DNA of 64,000 nucleotides from Kribbella catacumbae DSM 19601 (GCF_000372465.1 NZ_AQUZ01000015.1:1-64000), one strand, 5' to 3'; counted from the stretch's first letter, positions 18,373 through 27,972 are shown. The notes: generated from the letters alone by a model not told the origin. Program-made: numbers and translations.

Positions 18373-18780
18373 TCAGACCCGGCGCCGCTTGGGCGGGCGG
18401 CATCCGTTGTGGGCGGTCGGGGTGACGTCCTGGATGGTGCCGACCTCGAGGCCGACCGCACCCAGCGAACGGATCGCGGTCTCACGGCCGGAGCCGGGGC
18501 CCTTGACGAAGACGTCGATCTTGCGCATGCCGTGCTCCATCGCGCGCCGGCCGGCAGCCTCGGCTGCCATCTGCGCGGCGAACGGGGTCGACTTGCGCGA
18601 ACCCTTGAAGCCGACGGTGCCCGCGGAAGCCCACGAGATGACCGCGCCGGTCGGGTCGGTGATCGTCACGATCGTGTTGTTGAACGTGCTCTTGATGTGC
18701 GCGTGGCCGGCGGCCACGTTCTTCTTCTCCTTGCGGCGCACCTTCTTCGCGCCGGCCGCCGTGCGGCTCTTGGGAGGCAT
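18373..18780 (-). CDS. rpsK: 30S ribosomal protein S11
   Basis: 135 aa, platform protein next to the mRNA exit region. Family blocks: [39 protein letters not shown] and the C-terminal [18 protein letters not shown]. Standard length; rpsD follows after 26 nt. Confidence 0.97.
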   Translation of the reverse strand: MPPKSRTAAGAKKVRRKEKKNVAAGHAHIKSTFNNTIVTITDPTGAVISWASAGTVGFKGSRKSTPFAAQMAAEAAGRRAMEHGMRKIDVFVKGPGSGRETAIRSLGAVGLEVGTIQDVTPTAHNGCRPPKRRRV

Positions 18781-18824
18781 AAGTCAGTTACTCCTGGGAA
18801 GGTCGAGGCAGTGAATCATCCGGG

Positions 18825-19196
18825 TCACTTCTTCTTCTTGCCGGCGATCGCCTTGCGACGACCCTTACGGCTGCGGGCGTTGGTCCGCGTGCGCTGACCA
18901 CGCACCGGCAGGCCGCTGCGGTGCCGGCGACCCTGGTACGACCCGATCTCGATCTTGCGGCGGATGTCCGCGGTCACCTCACGACGGAGGTCACCTTCGA
19001 TCTTGTAGTTGCCTTCGATGAAGTCCCGGAGCTTGACCAGTTCTTCGTCGCCCAGCTCGTGGACGCGCTTGTCACCGGAGATGCCGGTGGCTTCGAGCGT
19101 CTTCAGGGCGCGAGTACGACCTACACCGAAGATGTAGGTGAGAGCGACCTCGATGCGCTTGTCGCGCGGAAGGTCAACTCCTACGAGGCGTGCCAT
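18825..19196 (-). CDS. rpsM: 30S ribosomal protein S13
   Basis: 123 aa, 30S head protein that contacts the P-site tRNA. It starts [20 protein letters not shown], has the helix-two-turn-helix block and the [15 protein letters not shown] signature, and ends in a basic KAIAGKKKK tail. A 186-nt structured spacer lies upstream, before rpmJ. Confidence 0.97.
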   Translation of the reverse strand: MARLVGVDLPRDKRIEVALTYIFGVGRTRALKTLEATGISGDKRVHELGDEELVKLRDFIEGNYKIEGDLRREVTADIRRKIEIGSYQGRRHRSGLPVRGQRTRTNARSRKGRRKAIAGKKKK

Positions 19197-19382
19197 GTGG
19201 CGGTGTTCCTTTCGTCGGCAGAGGTGTGGTGGCGCGCCGCGTCCTTGCCCGCCTCGGTGAGTTTGTTGTTCACCGGCAAGGCCCCGGCCTCTGTTCCGGG
19301 GGCAGCATCCGGCTTGGTGCGGTGCCGGATGAGCGTGCGCGCTGTGTGGTGCGAAAGTGCAGGAAACGCGAGTGGGGCTGAA
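19197..19382 (-). other. Structured spacer between rpmJ and rpsM
   Basis: 186 nt without a gene, long for this operon. It holds two stems: cggtga (19255-19260) with tcaccg (19270-19275), extendable with ccttgc/gcaagg on the outside, and catccggc (19306-19313) with gccggatg (19324-19331). It could be an attenuator or processing site. Confidence 0.4.
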
Positions 19383-19496
19383 TCAGCCTTGCCGCTGCTT
19401 GTGCCGCGGGTTCTCGCAGATCACCATGACCCGGCCATGACGGCGGATCACCTTGCACTTGTCGCAGATCTTCTTGACGCTCGGATTGACCTTCAT
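19383..19496 (-). CDS. rpmJ: 50S ribosomal protein L36
   Basis: 37 aa. It reads [20 protein letters not shown] and continues to a RHKQRQG end. Zinc ligands Cys11, Cys14, Cys27 and His32 are all present, so it is the zinc-binding form, which in actinobacteria can be swapped for a Zn-free paralogue under zinc limitation. Located between infA and rpsM as usual. Confidence 0.96.
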   Translation of the reverse strand: MKVNPSVKKICDKCKVIRRHGRVMVICENPRHKQRQG

Positions 19497-19525
19497 CGAG
19501 CTTCTTTCTTCGACAGGTGGCTTGG

Positions 19526-19747
19526 TTACTTGTACCGGTAGACGATGCGACCCCGGGTGAGGTCGTACGGCGACAGCTCCACGACGACCCGGTCCTCGGG
19601 GAGGATCCGGATGTAGTGCTGCCTCATCTTGCCGCTGATGTGCGCGAGCACCTTGTGCCCGTTGGACAGCTCAACACGGAACATCGCGTTCGGCAGGGCC
19701 TCGACGATGGTGCCCTCGAGTTCGATTACTCCCTCTTTTTTGGGCAT
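19526..19747 (-). CDS. infA: Translation initiation factor IF-1
   Basis: 73 aa from the ATG at 19747; a longer frame exists but homologues start [13 protein letters not shown] single OB-fold that blocks the ribosomal A site during initiation: [39 protein letters not shown], and the [11 protein letters not shown] end. First gene of the operon. A weak promoter candidate upstream has its -10 TAGACT at 19844-19849 on the minus strand. Confidence 0.97.
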   Translation of the reverse strand: MPKKEGVIELEGTIVEALPNAMFRVELSNGHKVLAHISGKMRQHYIRILPEDRVVVELSPYDLTRGRIVYRYK

Positions 19748-19894
19748 GTCCTCGCACTTCTGTAGACGACAACTGAATGGTGGTACTACCGACCCGCACC
19801 GCACTGGGCAGCACGAGAAGAGGCCACGAAGGGCCAAGGAAAGAGTCTACGGCACTCACCCACCCAAAACCCAATCGGGCCCCGGTACCGCTCC

Positions 19895-20233
19895 TCAGCA
19901 GGGGCGGGAGGCCTCGATCTCGGTCATGTGGTCGGCGCCCCACTGATCCAGGGGCATCAACGCGATGTTGAGAGATTCACCAAGCTCAGTCAGAGAGTAC
20001 TCGACCTTCGGCGGAACCTGGTGGAAAACCTCGCGGTGAACGATGTGGCGGCTCTCCAGCTCGCGCAGCTGCTGGATGAGCATCTTCTCGGTGACGCCGG
20101 TGACCTCCTTGCGCAACTCACCGAATCGCCGTGGCCCGTGGTGCAGCGCCCAGAGGATGCGCGGTTTCCACTTGCCGCCGATCACGTCCGCGGCGGCGTC
20201 GAGCCCGCAGGTGTACGGCCGGACGGCTGCCAT
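19895..20233 (-). CDS. HxlR-family winged-helix regulator
   Basis: 112 aa. A strong gaggtggag precedes the ATG. The sequence is a classic HxlR: DVIGGKWKPRILWAL, RRFGELRKEVTGVTEKML, REVFHQVPPKVEYSLTELG. Cys9 in YTCGLDAA occupies the position of the redox-sensing Cys in HypR/YodB-type members, so oxidant or electrophile sensing is plausible. It is divergent from the reductase gene across a palindrome. Confidence 0.88.
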   Translation of the reverse strand: MAAVRPYTCGLDAAADVIGGKWKPRILWALHHGPRRFGELRKEVTGVTEKMLIQQLRELESRHIVHREVFHQVPPKVEYSLTELGESLNIALMPLDQWGADHMTEIEASRPC

Positions 20234-20258
20234 CGCTCCACCTCACTGACTTTTTGGT

Positions 20259-20285
20259 AAGTACCTGACTATTTAGTCGGTACTT
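20259..20285. promoter_or_regulatory. Probable HxlR operator
   Basis: aagtacc-t-gact-attt-agtc-ggtactt is an almost perfect palindrome (one extra t at 20266) in the 87-nt divergent region. It lies 25 nt from the HxlR start and 35 nt from the reductase start. HxlR proteins usually bind such GTAC-type palindromes beside their own gene; binding here is inference. Confidence 0.65.
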
Positions 20286-20320
20286 GTTCACTCTATAGCT
20301 CTCAGGACAGCCTGGACCAC

Positions 20321-21190
20321 ATGAAGACTCCTGTCACCGTCCTCGGCCTCGGCGCGATGGGCACCGCCCTCGCCCGGACCTTCCTGGTCGCCGGCCACCC
20401 GACCACCGTCTGGAACCGCACCCCCGGCCGCTCCCCCGAACTCGACGACCTCGGCGTCACCCGGGCCAAGACCGTCGGCGACGCGATCGCGGCGAGCCCG
20501 CTGATCGTCGCCTGCCTGCTCGACGACGCCTCCGTACGCAGTACCCTCCAGCCCGTCGCGTCCGAGTTGGCCCGGCGGACTCTGGTCAACCTCACCAACG
20601 GCACTCCCGAGCAGGCCCGGCGTGCTGCCGACTGGGCCGCGCAGCACGGCGCGCAGTACCTGGACGGCGGCATCATGGCCGTGCCCGCGATGATCGGCGG
20701 ACCGGCCGCGTTCATCCTCTACAGCGGTTCGCCGGAGGCCATCGCGCAGTACCAGGACGACCTCGCAGTACTGGGCAAGCCGACGTACGTCGGTAGCGAC
20801 GCCGGGCTTGCGGCGCTGCAGGATCTGGCCTTGCTCAGCGCGATGTACGGCATGTTCGGCGGCGCCGCGCACGCACTGGCGATGATCTCCAGCGAGAAGA
20901 TCTCACCGACCGCGTTCACCGCCGACCTGCTCGTCCCCTGGCTCACCGCCATGATCGGCTCGGCCAGCGGCATCGCGAACGATCTCGAGTACGGCGCTGC
21001 GCCGGGCGCGGCCGCCTCCAACCTCGCCATGCAGGCGGCCGCGTTCGTCAACTTCATCGACGCCTCCGAGGCACAGGGCGTCGACCCGATGGTGCTGCTG
21101 CCGATCCGGACCCTCCTCGACCGAGCCGTCGCCGAGGGCCACGGCGACGAGGACATGGCCGTGCTCGTACGGCTACTCGCCAAGAACTAA
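20321..21190 (+). CDS. Imine-reductase-like NAD(P)-dependent oxidoreductase
   Basis: 289 aa. An N-terminal Rossmann fold with GLGAMG (9-14) and VWNRTPGR, whose Asn-Arg-Thr suggests NADPH preference. The blocks NLTNGTPEQARRAADWA and LDGGIMAVPAMIG are those of bacterial imine reductases, a branch of the 6-phosphogluconate/beta-hydroxyacid dehydrogenase superfamily that uses an all-helical C-terminal dimerisation domain (from about 165). Stereo-type cannot be assigned safely. Its natural substrate is unknown. Likely controlled by the divergent HxlR regulator. It overlaps the convergent membrane-protein gene by 4 nt. Confidence 0.75.
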   Translation: MKTPVTVLGLGAMGTALARTFLVAGHPTTVWNRTPGRSPELDDLGVTRAKTVGDAIAASPLIVACLLDDASVRSTLQPVASELARRTLVNLTNGTPEQARRAADWAAQHGAQYLDGGIMAVPAMIGGPAAFILYSGSPEAIAQYQDDLAVLGKPTYVGSDAGLAALQDLALLSAMYGMFGGAAHALAMISSEKISPTAFTADLLVPWLTAMIGSASGIANDLEYGAAPGAAASNLAMQAAAFVNFIDASEAQGVDPMVLLPIRTLLDRAVAEGHGDEDMAVLVRLLAKN

Positions 21191-22038
21191 AGGGGTCTGG
21201 TGGCGAGCCACTGCTCGCCGGCTTGCCAGACGTGTTCTGGCATCAGGTCGAGTAGGTCGCAGGCGGCGTCCAGTTGCGCGAGCGCAGTACTGGTGTCGCG
21301 GTAGGCGGGCAGGATGACGACGAAGCGCCGTCCTTCACAGCTGAAGCCGAAGGGCGGCACCTGCGCGAGCGCCTCGGCCGCACGCTGATGCAGCACCTCG
21401 GCGGCCAGATCCTCGCGACCGTTGAACAGCTGGTACGTGCCGGGAAGGCCGTCGATGGTGAGCCCGATCGGCAGCAGGCTTGCCGCCGCGACCTTGGCCA
21501 GCGCGGTCGGCAGTACCTGCAGTGGCGGCAGCGGCCGGTCGACGGCCAGCTCGAGAAAGTCGAAGCCCAGTTGACGTCTGCCGACCTTGTGCCGGAAGCG
21601 GCCGGTCAGGAACTCCCGGCCGCGATGCCTGCCCGAGGTGACGTCGACGATCTCGGCCCCAGGGTCAGTGCTGAACGGTGGGAACGGCCAGCGGTCCAGC
21701 ATTCTGGGATCGTCCGCGTCGACCTGCCAGCCGAGCTGCTCGGCGACGTCACCCCAGGCGCGCCGCAACCGGCCGTCGGCCAGCCGCATCGCCAGTGTGA
21801 AGAGCACCAGGACGAGGAACCAGCTCAGTACCACCCAGCCGACCCACCGCGGTTCGAGCAGCAGTCCGGCGATCACCAGCGGGACCGCGACCACGAACCA
21901 CAGAACGAAAACCAGGGCCGACCCCTGGCGCAGTTGCCACACCCAGTCCGGCCGCAGTCGCGGACGCCGGGTGTGGCGACTGACCGGGGCCGCCGTCAAC
22001 GTCGCTTTCCGAGTTGGCCCATGACGATGATCGCCCAC
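21187..22038 (-). CDS. Hypothetical membrane protein
   Basis: Up to 283 aa. Two adjacent membrane helices near residues 40-60 and 66-86 (GSALVFVLWFVVAVPLVIAG and WVVLSWFLVLVLFTLAM) are followed by a soluble domain of about 190 aa with QLGFDFLELAV and GFSCEGRRFVVILPAYRD. I recognise no family. The start is uncertain: the GTG at 22038 overlaps the DUF1707 gene by 43 nt, and a TTG at 21999 would overlap its stop by 3 nt. Neither has a clear ribosome-binding site. Cotranscribed with the DUF1707 gene. Confidence 0.6.
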   Translation of the reverse strand: MGDHRHGPTRKATLTAAPVSRHTRRPRLRPDWVWQLRQGSALVFVLWFVVAVPLVIAGLLLEPRWVGWVVLSWFLVLVLFTLAMRLADGRLRRAWGDVAEQLGWQVDADDPRMLDRWPFPPFSTDPGAEIVDVTSGRHRGREFLTGRFRHKVGRRQLGFDFLELAVDRPLPPLQVLPTALAKVAAASLLPIGLTIDGLPGTYQLFNGREDLAAEVLHQRAAEALAQVPPFGFSCEGRRFVVILPAYRDTSTALAQLDAACDLLDLMPEHVWQAGEQWLATRPL

Positions 22039-22451
22039 GGGATCAGCAGCCAGACGGGCCAGAAGTGCGGCCAGTGGCCGCCGTTGCCCAGACCGATGAC
22101 GAACCAGATGACGACGTTGATCAAGACGACGCCAGTGAAGCCGCCACCCAGGTTGCGCAGCCCGTGCTGTTCGGCCTGCTTGTTCTTCTGCCGCTCGGGG
22201 AACTCACCGGGGGCGGGCGTGGGCTTCGTGTTCTGCACTATCGCCGGGGTCTGGTAGGTCCGTACCGGGGGCAGGTCACGCACCAGCGGTTCCAGCTCGC
22301 CGTACGTCTGGACGGAGTACAGCTGGTCGAGCCGCGAGCTGAACTCGGGCTGATCCAGCCGCCCGTCGGCGAAGGCGTCCCGCAACCGCCCGGCGATCTT
22401 GTCGCGGTCGGCCTCGGTGAAGCGCTGGTGTGGCTGGTACTGACTGGGCAT
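21996..22451 (-). CDS. DUF1707 (SHOCT-like) membrane protein
   Basis: 151 aa. The N-terminal about 55 residues match DUF1707: FTEADRDKIAGRLRDAFADG, then RLDQPEFSSRLDQLYSVQTY and GELEPLVRDLP. A Pro-rich linker leads to two membrane helices near 105-122 and 130-146 (VVLINVVIWFVIGLG, WPVWLLIPWAIIVMG), the 2TM layout common in actinobacteria. Function unknown; DUF1707 proteins are often small envelope accessory proteins. Confidence 0.8.
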   Translation of the reverse strand: MPSQYQPHQRFTEADRDKIAGRLRDAFADGRLDQPEFSSRLDQLYSVQTYGELEPLVRDLPPVRTYQTPAIVQNTKPTPAPGEFPERQKNKQAEQHGLRNLGGGFTGVVLINVVIWFVIGLGNGGHWPHFWPVWLLIPWAIIVMGQLGKRR

Positions 22452-22509
22452 GCCTCAAGTGTGCCTCAGCCCAGGACCCGCTGCGTCCCCCGATGGGCGG
22501 ACGCCAGCG

Positions 22510-23334
22510 TCAGTCTGCGAGGGGACCGAAGGTGACGCCGAGCTCCTTGAGCTTGGCTTCGCCGCCGTCGAGGGCGGTCAGCACCCACGGGCCTTGCGGC
22601 GTCAGCGTGAAGGTGTGCTCGGTGTGGGCCGCGGCCAGGCCGTCGTCCGTGACGACCGTCCAGTCGTCCTCGAGCGTGTGGTTCTCCTGCTTGCCCAGCG
22701 TGAGCATCGGCTCGACCGCGAGCGCGAGACCCTCGATCAGCTTGGGGCCCTTGCCGGCCTTGCCGAAGTTCGGCACGTTCGGCGGCTGGTGCATCGCCGA
22801 CCCGATCCCGTGCCCGACGAAGTCCTCGACGATCCCGTACGCCGAACTGGCGCGCACGTGACTCTCCACGGCCGCCGAGATGTCGGTCAGCCGGCCACCG
22901 AGCTTGGCGGCCGCGAAGCCGCGCCACATCGACTCTTCACAGATCCGGGCCAGCTCGAGCAGCTCCGGAGTGGCTTCGCCGACCGGCACCGTGATCGCCG
23001 CGTCGCCGTGCCAGCCGTTGACGATCGCACCGCAGTCGATCGAGATGAGGTCACCGTCGGCCAGCACCCGGCCGCCCGGGATGCCGTGCACGATCTCGTC
23101 GTTCACCGACGCGCAGATGGAGCCGGTGAAGCCGTGGTAGCCCTTGAACGAAGGCGTCGCGCCGGCCGACCGGATGGAGTCCTCGGCGATCGCGTCGAGG
23201 TCACCGGTGGTGAGGCCGGCCTTGACCTCGCCTCGGAGCAGTTCCAGCGTGCGGCCGACCACCAGGCCGGCCGCACGCATGGAGATGATCTGTTCGCGGG
23301 TCTTGATCTCGATCCCGCGGTCCTTAAAGATCAC
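22510..23334 (-). CDS. map: Methionine aminopeptidase (type I)
   Basis: 274 aa. It removes the initiator Met from nascent proteins. The five metal ligands are all visible: Asp100 (SIDCGA), Asp111 (GDAAIT), His175 (GHGIG), Glu208 (AVEPM) and Glu239 (HTEHTF); His83 in HGIPGG is the conserved substrate-site His. There is no N-terminal zinc-finger extension. Starts 9 nt after the adk stop, so it is last in the secY-adk-map series. infA, its usual next gene, lies about 2.8 kb further on. Confidence 0.96.
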   Translation of the reverse strand: MIFKDRGIEIKTREQIISMRAAGLVVGRTLELLRGEVKAGLTTGDLDAIAEDSIRSAGATPSFKGYHGFTGSICASVNDEIVHGIPGGRVLADGDLISIDCGAIVNGWHGDAAITVPVGEATPELLELARICEESMWRGFAAAKLGGRLTDISAAVESHVRASSAYGIVEDFVGHGIGSAMHQPPNVPNFGKAGKGPKLIEGLALAVEPMLTLGKQENHTLEDDWTVVTDDGLAAAHTEHTFTLTPQGPWVLTALDGGEAKLKELGVTFGPLAD

Positions 23335-23343
23335 TGACTGCTC

Positions 23344-23916
23344 TTACCCTTCCAGGGTTTTCAGGGCCGTGAGCACGCGCTCGCTGACCTCTTCGATCTC
23401 GCCGACACCGTCCACCTCGACCAGCAGGCCGCGCTGGGCGTACACCCGCAGCAGCGGCTTGGTCTCGGCGGTGTAGACCTCCTGGCGATGCCGGATGACC
23501 TCTTCGGAGTCGTCGGATCGCCCGTCCACCTTGGCCCGGCGCAGCATCCGGTCGACCAGGACGTCGGTGTCCGCGACGAGCGCGACCACCGCGTCCAGCT
23601 GGTGGCCGTGCTCGGCCAGGATGTCGTCCAGCGTGCCGACCTGCGGCAACGTGCGCGGATACCCGTCGAGCAGGAAGCCCTCGCCCGCGTCCGCCTCCGA
23701 CAACCGGTCGCGCACCATCGCGTTGGTGACCTCGTCGGGGACGTAGTTGCCCGCGTCCATGTACCGCTTCGCCTCGAGACCCAGCTCGGTCTCGTCCTTC
23801 ACGTTCGCGCGGAAGATGTCGCCGGTGGATACGGCCGGGATCCCGAGCCGGTCCGCAAGCACCTTTGCCTGCGTACCCTTACCCGCTCCGGGCGGACCCA
23901 TCAGCAACATTCTCAT
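23344..23916 (-). CDS. adk: Adenylate kinase
   Basis: 190 aa. Catalyses ATP + AMP to 2 ADP. Walker [12 protein letters not shown] at 7-17, AMP-site [21 protein letters not shown], and a short LID ([19 protein letters not shown]) without Cys, the short actinobacterial form. Its ATG overlaps the secY stop by one base (TGATG). Confidence 0.97.
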   Translation of the reverse strand: MRMLLMGPPGAGKGTQAKVLADRLGIPAVSTGDIFRANVKDETELGLEAKRYMDAGNYVPDEVTNAMVRDRLSEADAGEGFLLDGYPRTLPQVGTLDDILAEHGHQLDAVVALVADTDVLVDRMLRRAKVDGRSDDSEEVIRHRQEVYTAETKPLLRVYAQRGLLVEVDGVGEIEEVSERVLTALKTLEG

Positions 23917-25217
23917 CAGCGCAGGAACCCTTCGTAATTACGTTGCTGCAGCTGCGACTCGATCTGCTTCACCGTGTCCAGACCAACGCCGACCATGATC
24001 AGGATCGACGTACCACCGAACGGGAAGTTCTGGCTGGCGTTGAGCAGAACGAGGGCGACCAGCGGGATCATCGAGACGACCGCCAGGTAGAGCGCGCCGG
24101 GCAACGTGATGCGGGACAGAACGTAGGAGAGGTACTCCTCGGTCGGCCGGCCCGCCCGGATCCCGGGGATGAAGCCGCCGTACTTCTTCATGTTGTCTGC
24201 AACTTCCTTCGGATTGAAGGTAATCGAGACGTAGAAGTACGTGAAGAAGATGATCAGGGCGACATACGTCACCATGTAGATCGGGTGATCACCCTTGACC
24301 AGGTTGCCCTGGATCCACTGCGCCCATTTCTCGTCCTGCCTGAACTGGCTGACCAGCACCGGCAGGTACATCAGGCTGGAGGCGAAGATGACCGGGATCA
24401 CACCGGCCTGGTTCACCTTCAGCGGGATGTAGGTCGACGTACCGCCGAACATCTTGCGGCCGACCATCCGCTTGGCGTACTGCACCGGGATCCGGCGCTG
24501 CGCCTGTTCGATGAAGATGACCGCGGCCATGATCACCAGGCCGATGGCGAGTACGACGATGAAGGTGCCGACGCCCTTGGACTTGCGGATGCTCCACAGC
24601 TGCGACGGGAAGGTGGCGACGATCTGGGTGAAGATCAGGATCGACATGCCGTTGCCGACACCGCGATCGGTGATCAGCTCACCCAGCCACATCACTACGC
24701 CGGTACCGGCGGTCATGGTCAGCACCATGACGACGACCGGGAACCAGCCGTCCTTGTACAGCAGGGGCTCGTTGCAGCCCTGGAACAGCCGGCCGGGCGT
24801 CCGGGCGAGCGCGACGAACGCGGTCGCCTGCAGGACCGCCAGCCCGACGGTCAGGAACCGGGTGTACTGGGTGATCTTGGTCTGACCCGCCTGGCCCTCC
24901 TTCTTCAGCGACTCCAGCCGCGGGATGACCACGGTGAGCAGCTGCAGAATGATGCTGGCGGTGATGTACGGCATGATGCCGAGCGCGAAGATCGCGAGCT
25001 GCAGCAGTGCCCCGCCGGAGAACAGGTTGATCAGGTTGTAGAGGTTCGCGTTCGCGCCTGACTGGGACAGCTTCAGACAGGTGTCCAGCGACTTGACGTT
25101 GACGCCAGGTGCCGGTACGACGGAACCGATCCGGAAGATCACGACAATGAAGAGCACGAACAAGATCTTCCGGCGCAGGTCCGGAGTCTTGAACGCGTTG
25201 GCAAAGGCGCCTAACAC
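23916..25217 (-). CDS. secY: Preprotein translocase subunit SecY
   Basis: 433 aa from the GTG at 25217 ([17 protein letters not shown]); ggagg lies 6 nt upstream, and the longer open frame is not family-like. Ten membrane helices form the SecYEG channel. Signatures: [13 protein letters not shown], a plug-region [20 protein letters not shown], and the C5-loop [20 protein letters not shown]. Standard place after rplO. Confidence 0.97.
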   Translation of the reverse strand: MLGAFANAFKTPDLRRKILFVLFIVVIFRIGSVVPAPGVNVKSLDTCLKLSQSGANANLYNLINLFSGGALLQLAIFALGIMPYITASIILQLLTVVIPRLESLKKEGQAGQTKITQYTRFLTVGLAVLQATAFVALARTPGRLFQGCNEPLLYKDGWFPVVVMVLTMTAGTGVVMWLGELITDRGVGNGMSILIFTQIVATFPSQLWSIRKSKGVGTFIVVLAIGLVIMAAVIFIEQAQRRIPVQYAKRMVGRKMFGGTSTYIPLKVNQAGVIPVIFASSLMYLPVLVSQFRQDEKWAQWIQGNLVKGDHPIYMVTYVALIIFFTYFYVSITFNPKEVADNMKKYGGFIPGIRAGRPTEEYLSYVLSRITLPGALYLAVVSMIPLVALVLLNASQNFPFGGTSILIMVGVGLDTVKQIESQLQQRNYEGFLR

Positions 25218-25286
25218 CCTGTCCTCCCACAAGTTTCCCTCGCCCCGGGCAGGGCAGGGCCTAGCAAAGCAGCTGGGCAAGAGACG

Positions 25287-25349
25287 AACCAGGGCCCGTC
25301 CGACATCCAGCGCTCAATATACAAGCGCTGGCTCGCACGAGCCCTGGTT
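25287..25349 (-). other. Multi-stem RNA element upstream of secY
   Basis: The 134-nt rplO-secY spacer holds an outer stem aaccagggc/gccctggtt (25287-25295 with 25341-25349), an inner stem ccagcgct/agcgctgg (25307-25314 with 25324-25331) with an A/T-rich loop, and an alternative stem gctcg/cgagc (25331-25335 with 25338-25342). The loop reads TATATT on the minus strand, which could also be a -10 box, but no -35 box is visible. Confidence 0.5.
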
Positions 25350-25351
25350 AC

Positions 25352-25792
25352 TCACACCTCGGTGGTGGTTCCTCCGGCCGCCGCGATCTTCTCCTTGGCG
25401 GACTTCGAGAACTTGTGCACCGAAACTTGCAGAGCAACCGTGAGCTCGCCGTCTCCCAGCACCTTCACCGGGAGACTGTCACGGACCGCACCCTTGGCGA
25501 CCAGGTCGGTGACACCGACCTCGCCTCCTTCGGGGAACAGCTGTCCGAGCTTGTCCAGGTTAACGACCTGGAACTCCACTCGGTTCCTGCTCTTGAAGCC
25601 CTTCAGCTTCGGCAGCCGCATGTGCAGCGGCATCTGGCCACCCTCGAAGTTCTCGGGGATGTTGTTGCGGGCCTTGCTGCCCTTGGTACCGCGGCCGGCC
25701 GTCTTGCCCTTGGAGCCTTCACCACGACCCACGCGGGTCTTGGCGGTCTTGGCCCCAGGCGCCGGACGCAGGTGATGAACCTTGAGCGCCAT
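25352..25792 (-). CDS. rplO: 50S ribosomal protein L15
   Basis: 146 aa from the ATG at 25792; upstream in-frame residues are not family-like. Gly/Lys-rich N-terminal arm ([20 protein letters not shown]), GFEGG-like [19 protein letters not shown] and the C-terminal [19 protein letters not shown] fit L15, an assembly protein in domain II of 23S rRNA. Confidence 0.97.
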   Translation of the reverse strand: MALKVHHLRPAPGAKTAKTRVGRGEGSKGKTAGRGTKGSKARNNIPENFEGGQMPLHMRLPKLKGFKSRNRVEFQVVNLDKLGQLFPEGGEVGVTDLVAKGAVRDSLPVKVLGDGELTVALQVSVHKFSKSAKEKIAAAGGTTTEV

Positions 25793-25793
25793 G

Positions 25794-25976
25794 TCAGTCA
25801 ACCTCTTCGACGGTGATGAGGTGGCGAACCGCACGGACCATACCGCGGACCTCGGGCTTGTCCTCGTGGACGGCGGTGTCGCCGATCCGCTTGACGCCCA
25901 AGGTGCGCAGCGTGTCGCGCTGGTTCTGCTTGCCACCGATGCCGGAACGGGTCTGGGTCACCTTCAAGCGTGCCAT
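25794..25976 (-). CDS. rpmD: 50S ribosomal protein L30
   Basis: 60 aa, normal bacterial short form: [20 protein letters not shown] then [18 protein letters not shown] and a HLITVEEVD end. The ATG overlaps the rpsE stop by one base (TGATG), and rplO begins 1 nt after its stop. Confidence 0.96.
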   Translation of the reverse strand: MARLKVTQTRSGIGGKQNQRDTLRTLGVKRIGDTAVHEDKPEVRGMVRAVRHLITVEEVD

Positions 25977-26575
25977 CAGGAGATTCCCTCCGCCCGCGCC
26001 TTCAGCAGCGCCGCCGGGGCGACGTGCTCGACCGGCATGCCACGGCGCGCGGCCACGGCTTCCGGCGTCTCCAGGGCCTGCAGCGCGGCCACCGTGGCGT
26101 GAACCACGTTGATCGCGTTGGAGGAACCCAGCGACTTGCTCAGGATGTCGTGGATCCCGGCGCACTCCAGTACTGCGCGCGCCGAGCCACCCGCGATCAC
26201 ACCGGTACCAGGAGCGGCCGGACGCAGCATCACAACGCCTGCGGCCTTCTCGCCCTGCACCGGGTGCGGGATGGTGCCCTGGATCCTCGGCACCTTGAAG
26301 AACGACTTCTTGGCCTCCTCGACACCCTTGGCGATCGCCGCGGGCACCTCCTTGGCCTTTCCGTATCCCACACCGACGGTGCCTTCACCGTCGCCGACGA
26401 CCACGAGGGCGGTGAAGCTGAAGCGACGACCACCCTTCACGACCTTGGCGACACGGTTGATGGCTACCACGCGCTCGATGTAGGCGGTCTTGTCAGCTGC
26501 CGCACCACGACCACCGTCGCGGTTACGGCGCTCACCACCGGCGCCGCCTCCGCGACGCTGCTGGCCTCCGCTCAT
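25976..26575 (-). CDS. rpsE: 30S ribosomal protein S5
   Basis: 199 aa. Gly/Arg-rich N-terminal extension (first 30 residues), then the S5 dsRBD-like fold: [38 protein letters not shown], and the C-terminal [14 protein letters not shown] block (here [20 protein letters not shown]). Involved in decoding accuracy. Confidence 0.97.
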   Translation of the reverse strand: MSGGQQRRGGGAGGERRNRDGGRGAAADKTAYIERVVAINRVAKVVKGGRRFSFTALVVVGDGEGTVGVGYGKAKEVPAAIAKGVEEAKKSFFKVPRIQGTIPHPVQGEKAAGVVMLRPAAPGTGVIAGGSARAVLECAGIHDILSKSLGSSNAINVVHATVAALQALETPEAVAARRGMPVEHVAPAALLKARAEGIS

Positions 26576-26608
26576 TTCGAACTACCTTCTTCCTTTTGTG
26601 TCGCCATG

Positions 26609-26992
26609 TCAGAAGCCAAGGCCGCCCTCGCGGGCGGCGTCGGCCAGGGCCGCGATGCGGCCGTGGTACTTGTTCCCGGCGCGGTCGAAGACGACCTCGT
26701 CGATGCCCGCGGCCTTGGCGCGGTCGGCGATCAAGCCACCCACGGTCTTGGCCTTGTCCGTCTTGTTCGCCTCCGCACCGCGCAGGTCGGCCTCCATGGT
26801 GGAAGCAGACACCAGCGTGACGCCGGCGACGTCGTCGATGACCTGAGCGAACAGGTGCTTCGACGACTTGCTGACCACCAGCCGCGGCCGGTCGGCCGTG
26901 CCGTTGACCTTCTTGCGGACGCGGATCTGACGACGCAGCCGGGAAGAGGTCTTCTTGGCGGAGTGCTTGTTGTGACGCAATCCGATCGCCAT
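26609..26992 (-). CDS. rplR: 50S ribosomal protein L18
   Basis: 127 aa, 5S rRNA-binding protein. [36 protein letters not shown], and the C-terminal [20 protein letters not shown] block followed by REGGLGF. Two nt separate its start from the rplF stop. Confidence 0.97.
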   Translation of the reverse strand: MAIGLRHNKHSAKKTSSRLRRQIRVRKKVNGTADRPRLVVSKSSKHLFAQVIDDVAGVTLVSASTMEADLRGAEANKTDKAKTVGGLIADRAKAAGIDEVVFDRAGNKYHGRIAALADAAREGGLGF

Positions 26993-26994
26993 GG

Positions 26995-27537
26995 TTACTT
27001 ACCAGCCTTTCCGACCTTGCGGCGCACCTGCTCGCCCGCGTACCGCACACCCTTGCCCTTGTAGGGCTCGGGCTTGCGCAGCTTGCGGATGTTGGCGGCG
27101 ACCTCGCCGACCGACTGCTTGTCGATTCCCTGCACCGAGAACTTGGTCGGCGCCTCGACCACGAAGGTGATGCCCTCAGGGGCGTCCACCGTGATCGTGT
27201 GGCTGTAGCCGAGCGAGAACTCCAGCTGGGTCGGTCCCTTGGCCAGGACGCGGTACCCGACGCCGACGATCTCGAGCTTCTTCTCGTAGCCGTCCGTCAC
27301 GCCGGTCACCAGGTTGGCGAGCAGAGTGCGGGACAGACCGTGCAGTTCCTTGCTCTTGCGCTGGTCGTCCGGACGGGTGACGGCGATCGTGCCGTCCTCG
27401 TCGCGGTTGACCGCGATGGGCTCCGCGACGCTGTGCGTGAGCTGGCCCTTCGGGCCCTTCACGGTGACCGCCTGGCCGTCGATCGTGACGTCGACGCCGG
27501 CCGGGACCGTGATCGGGAGCTTACCGATGCGAGACAT
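26995..27537 (-). CDS. rplF: 50S ribosomal protein L6
   Basis: 180 aa with the two repeated L6 domains: [20 protein letters not shown] at the start and [20 protein letters not shown] at the end, the latter being the 23S-binding signature. Sits near the factor-binding stalk base. Confidence 0.97.
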   Translation of the reverse strand: MSRIGKLPITVPAGVDVTIDGQAVTVKGPKGQLTHSVAEPIAVNRDEDGTIAVTRPDDQRKSKELHGLSRTLLANLVTGVTDGYEKKLEIVGVGYRVLAKGPTQLEFSLGYSHTITVDAPEGITFVVEAPTKFSVQGIDKQSVGEVAANIRKLRKPEPYKGKGVRYAGEQVRRKVGKAGK

Positions 27538-27564
27538 GAGAGTGGTCCTCCTTCCGGTTCTTCG

Positions 27565-27972
27565 TCACCAGACGTAGGCGAGGACTTCCCCGCCAACGCC
27601 CTTGTTCTTGGCCTGCCGGTCGGTCAGGAGTCCCTGCGACGTCGAGATGATCGCGACGCCGAGGCCACCGAGCACCTTGGGCAGATTGGTCGACTTCGCG
27701 TACACCCGCAGGCCGGGCTTGCTGATCCGGCGAACGCCTGCGATCGAGCGCTCCCGGCTCGGGCCGAACTTCAGATCAACGACCAGGGTCTTACCGACGG
27801 TGCCCTCTTTGGGCTCCTCCACCTTGTAGGAGGAGATGTAACCCTCCTGCTGGAGGATGTCGGCGATGCCCTGCTTGATCTTGCTGTACGGCATCTGGGT
27901 CGACTCGTGATACGCCTGGTTGGCGTTGCGCAGACGAGTAAGCATGTCTGCGATCGGGTCGGTCATCGTCAT
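27565..27972 (-). CDS. rpsH: 30S ribosomal protein S8
   Basis: 135 aa. [20 protein letters not shown] at the start and [20 protein letters not shown] at the end are diagnostic. A second ATG two codons in is possible. In many bacteria S8 is the translational repressor of the spc operon. Confidence 0.97.
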   Translation of the reverse strand: MTMTDPIADMLTRLRNANQAYHESTQMPYSKIKQGIADILQQEGYISSYKVEEPKEGTVGKTLVVDLKFGPSRERSIAGVRRISKPGLRVYAKSTNLPKVLGGLGVAIISTSQGLLTDRQAKNKGVGGEVLAYVW

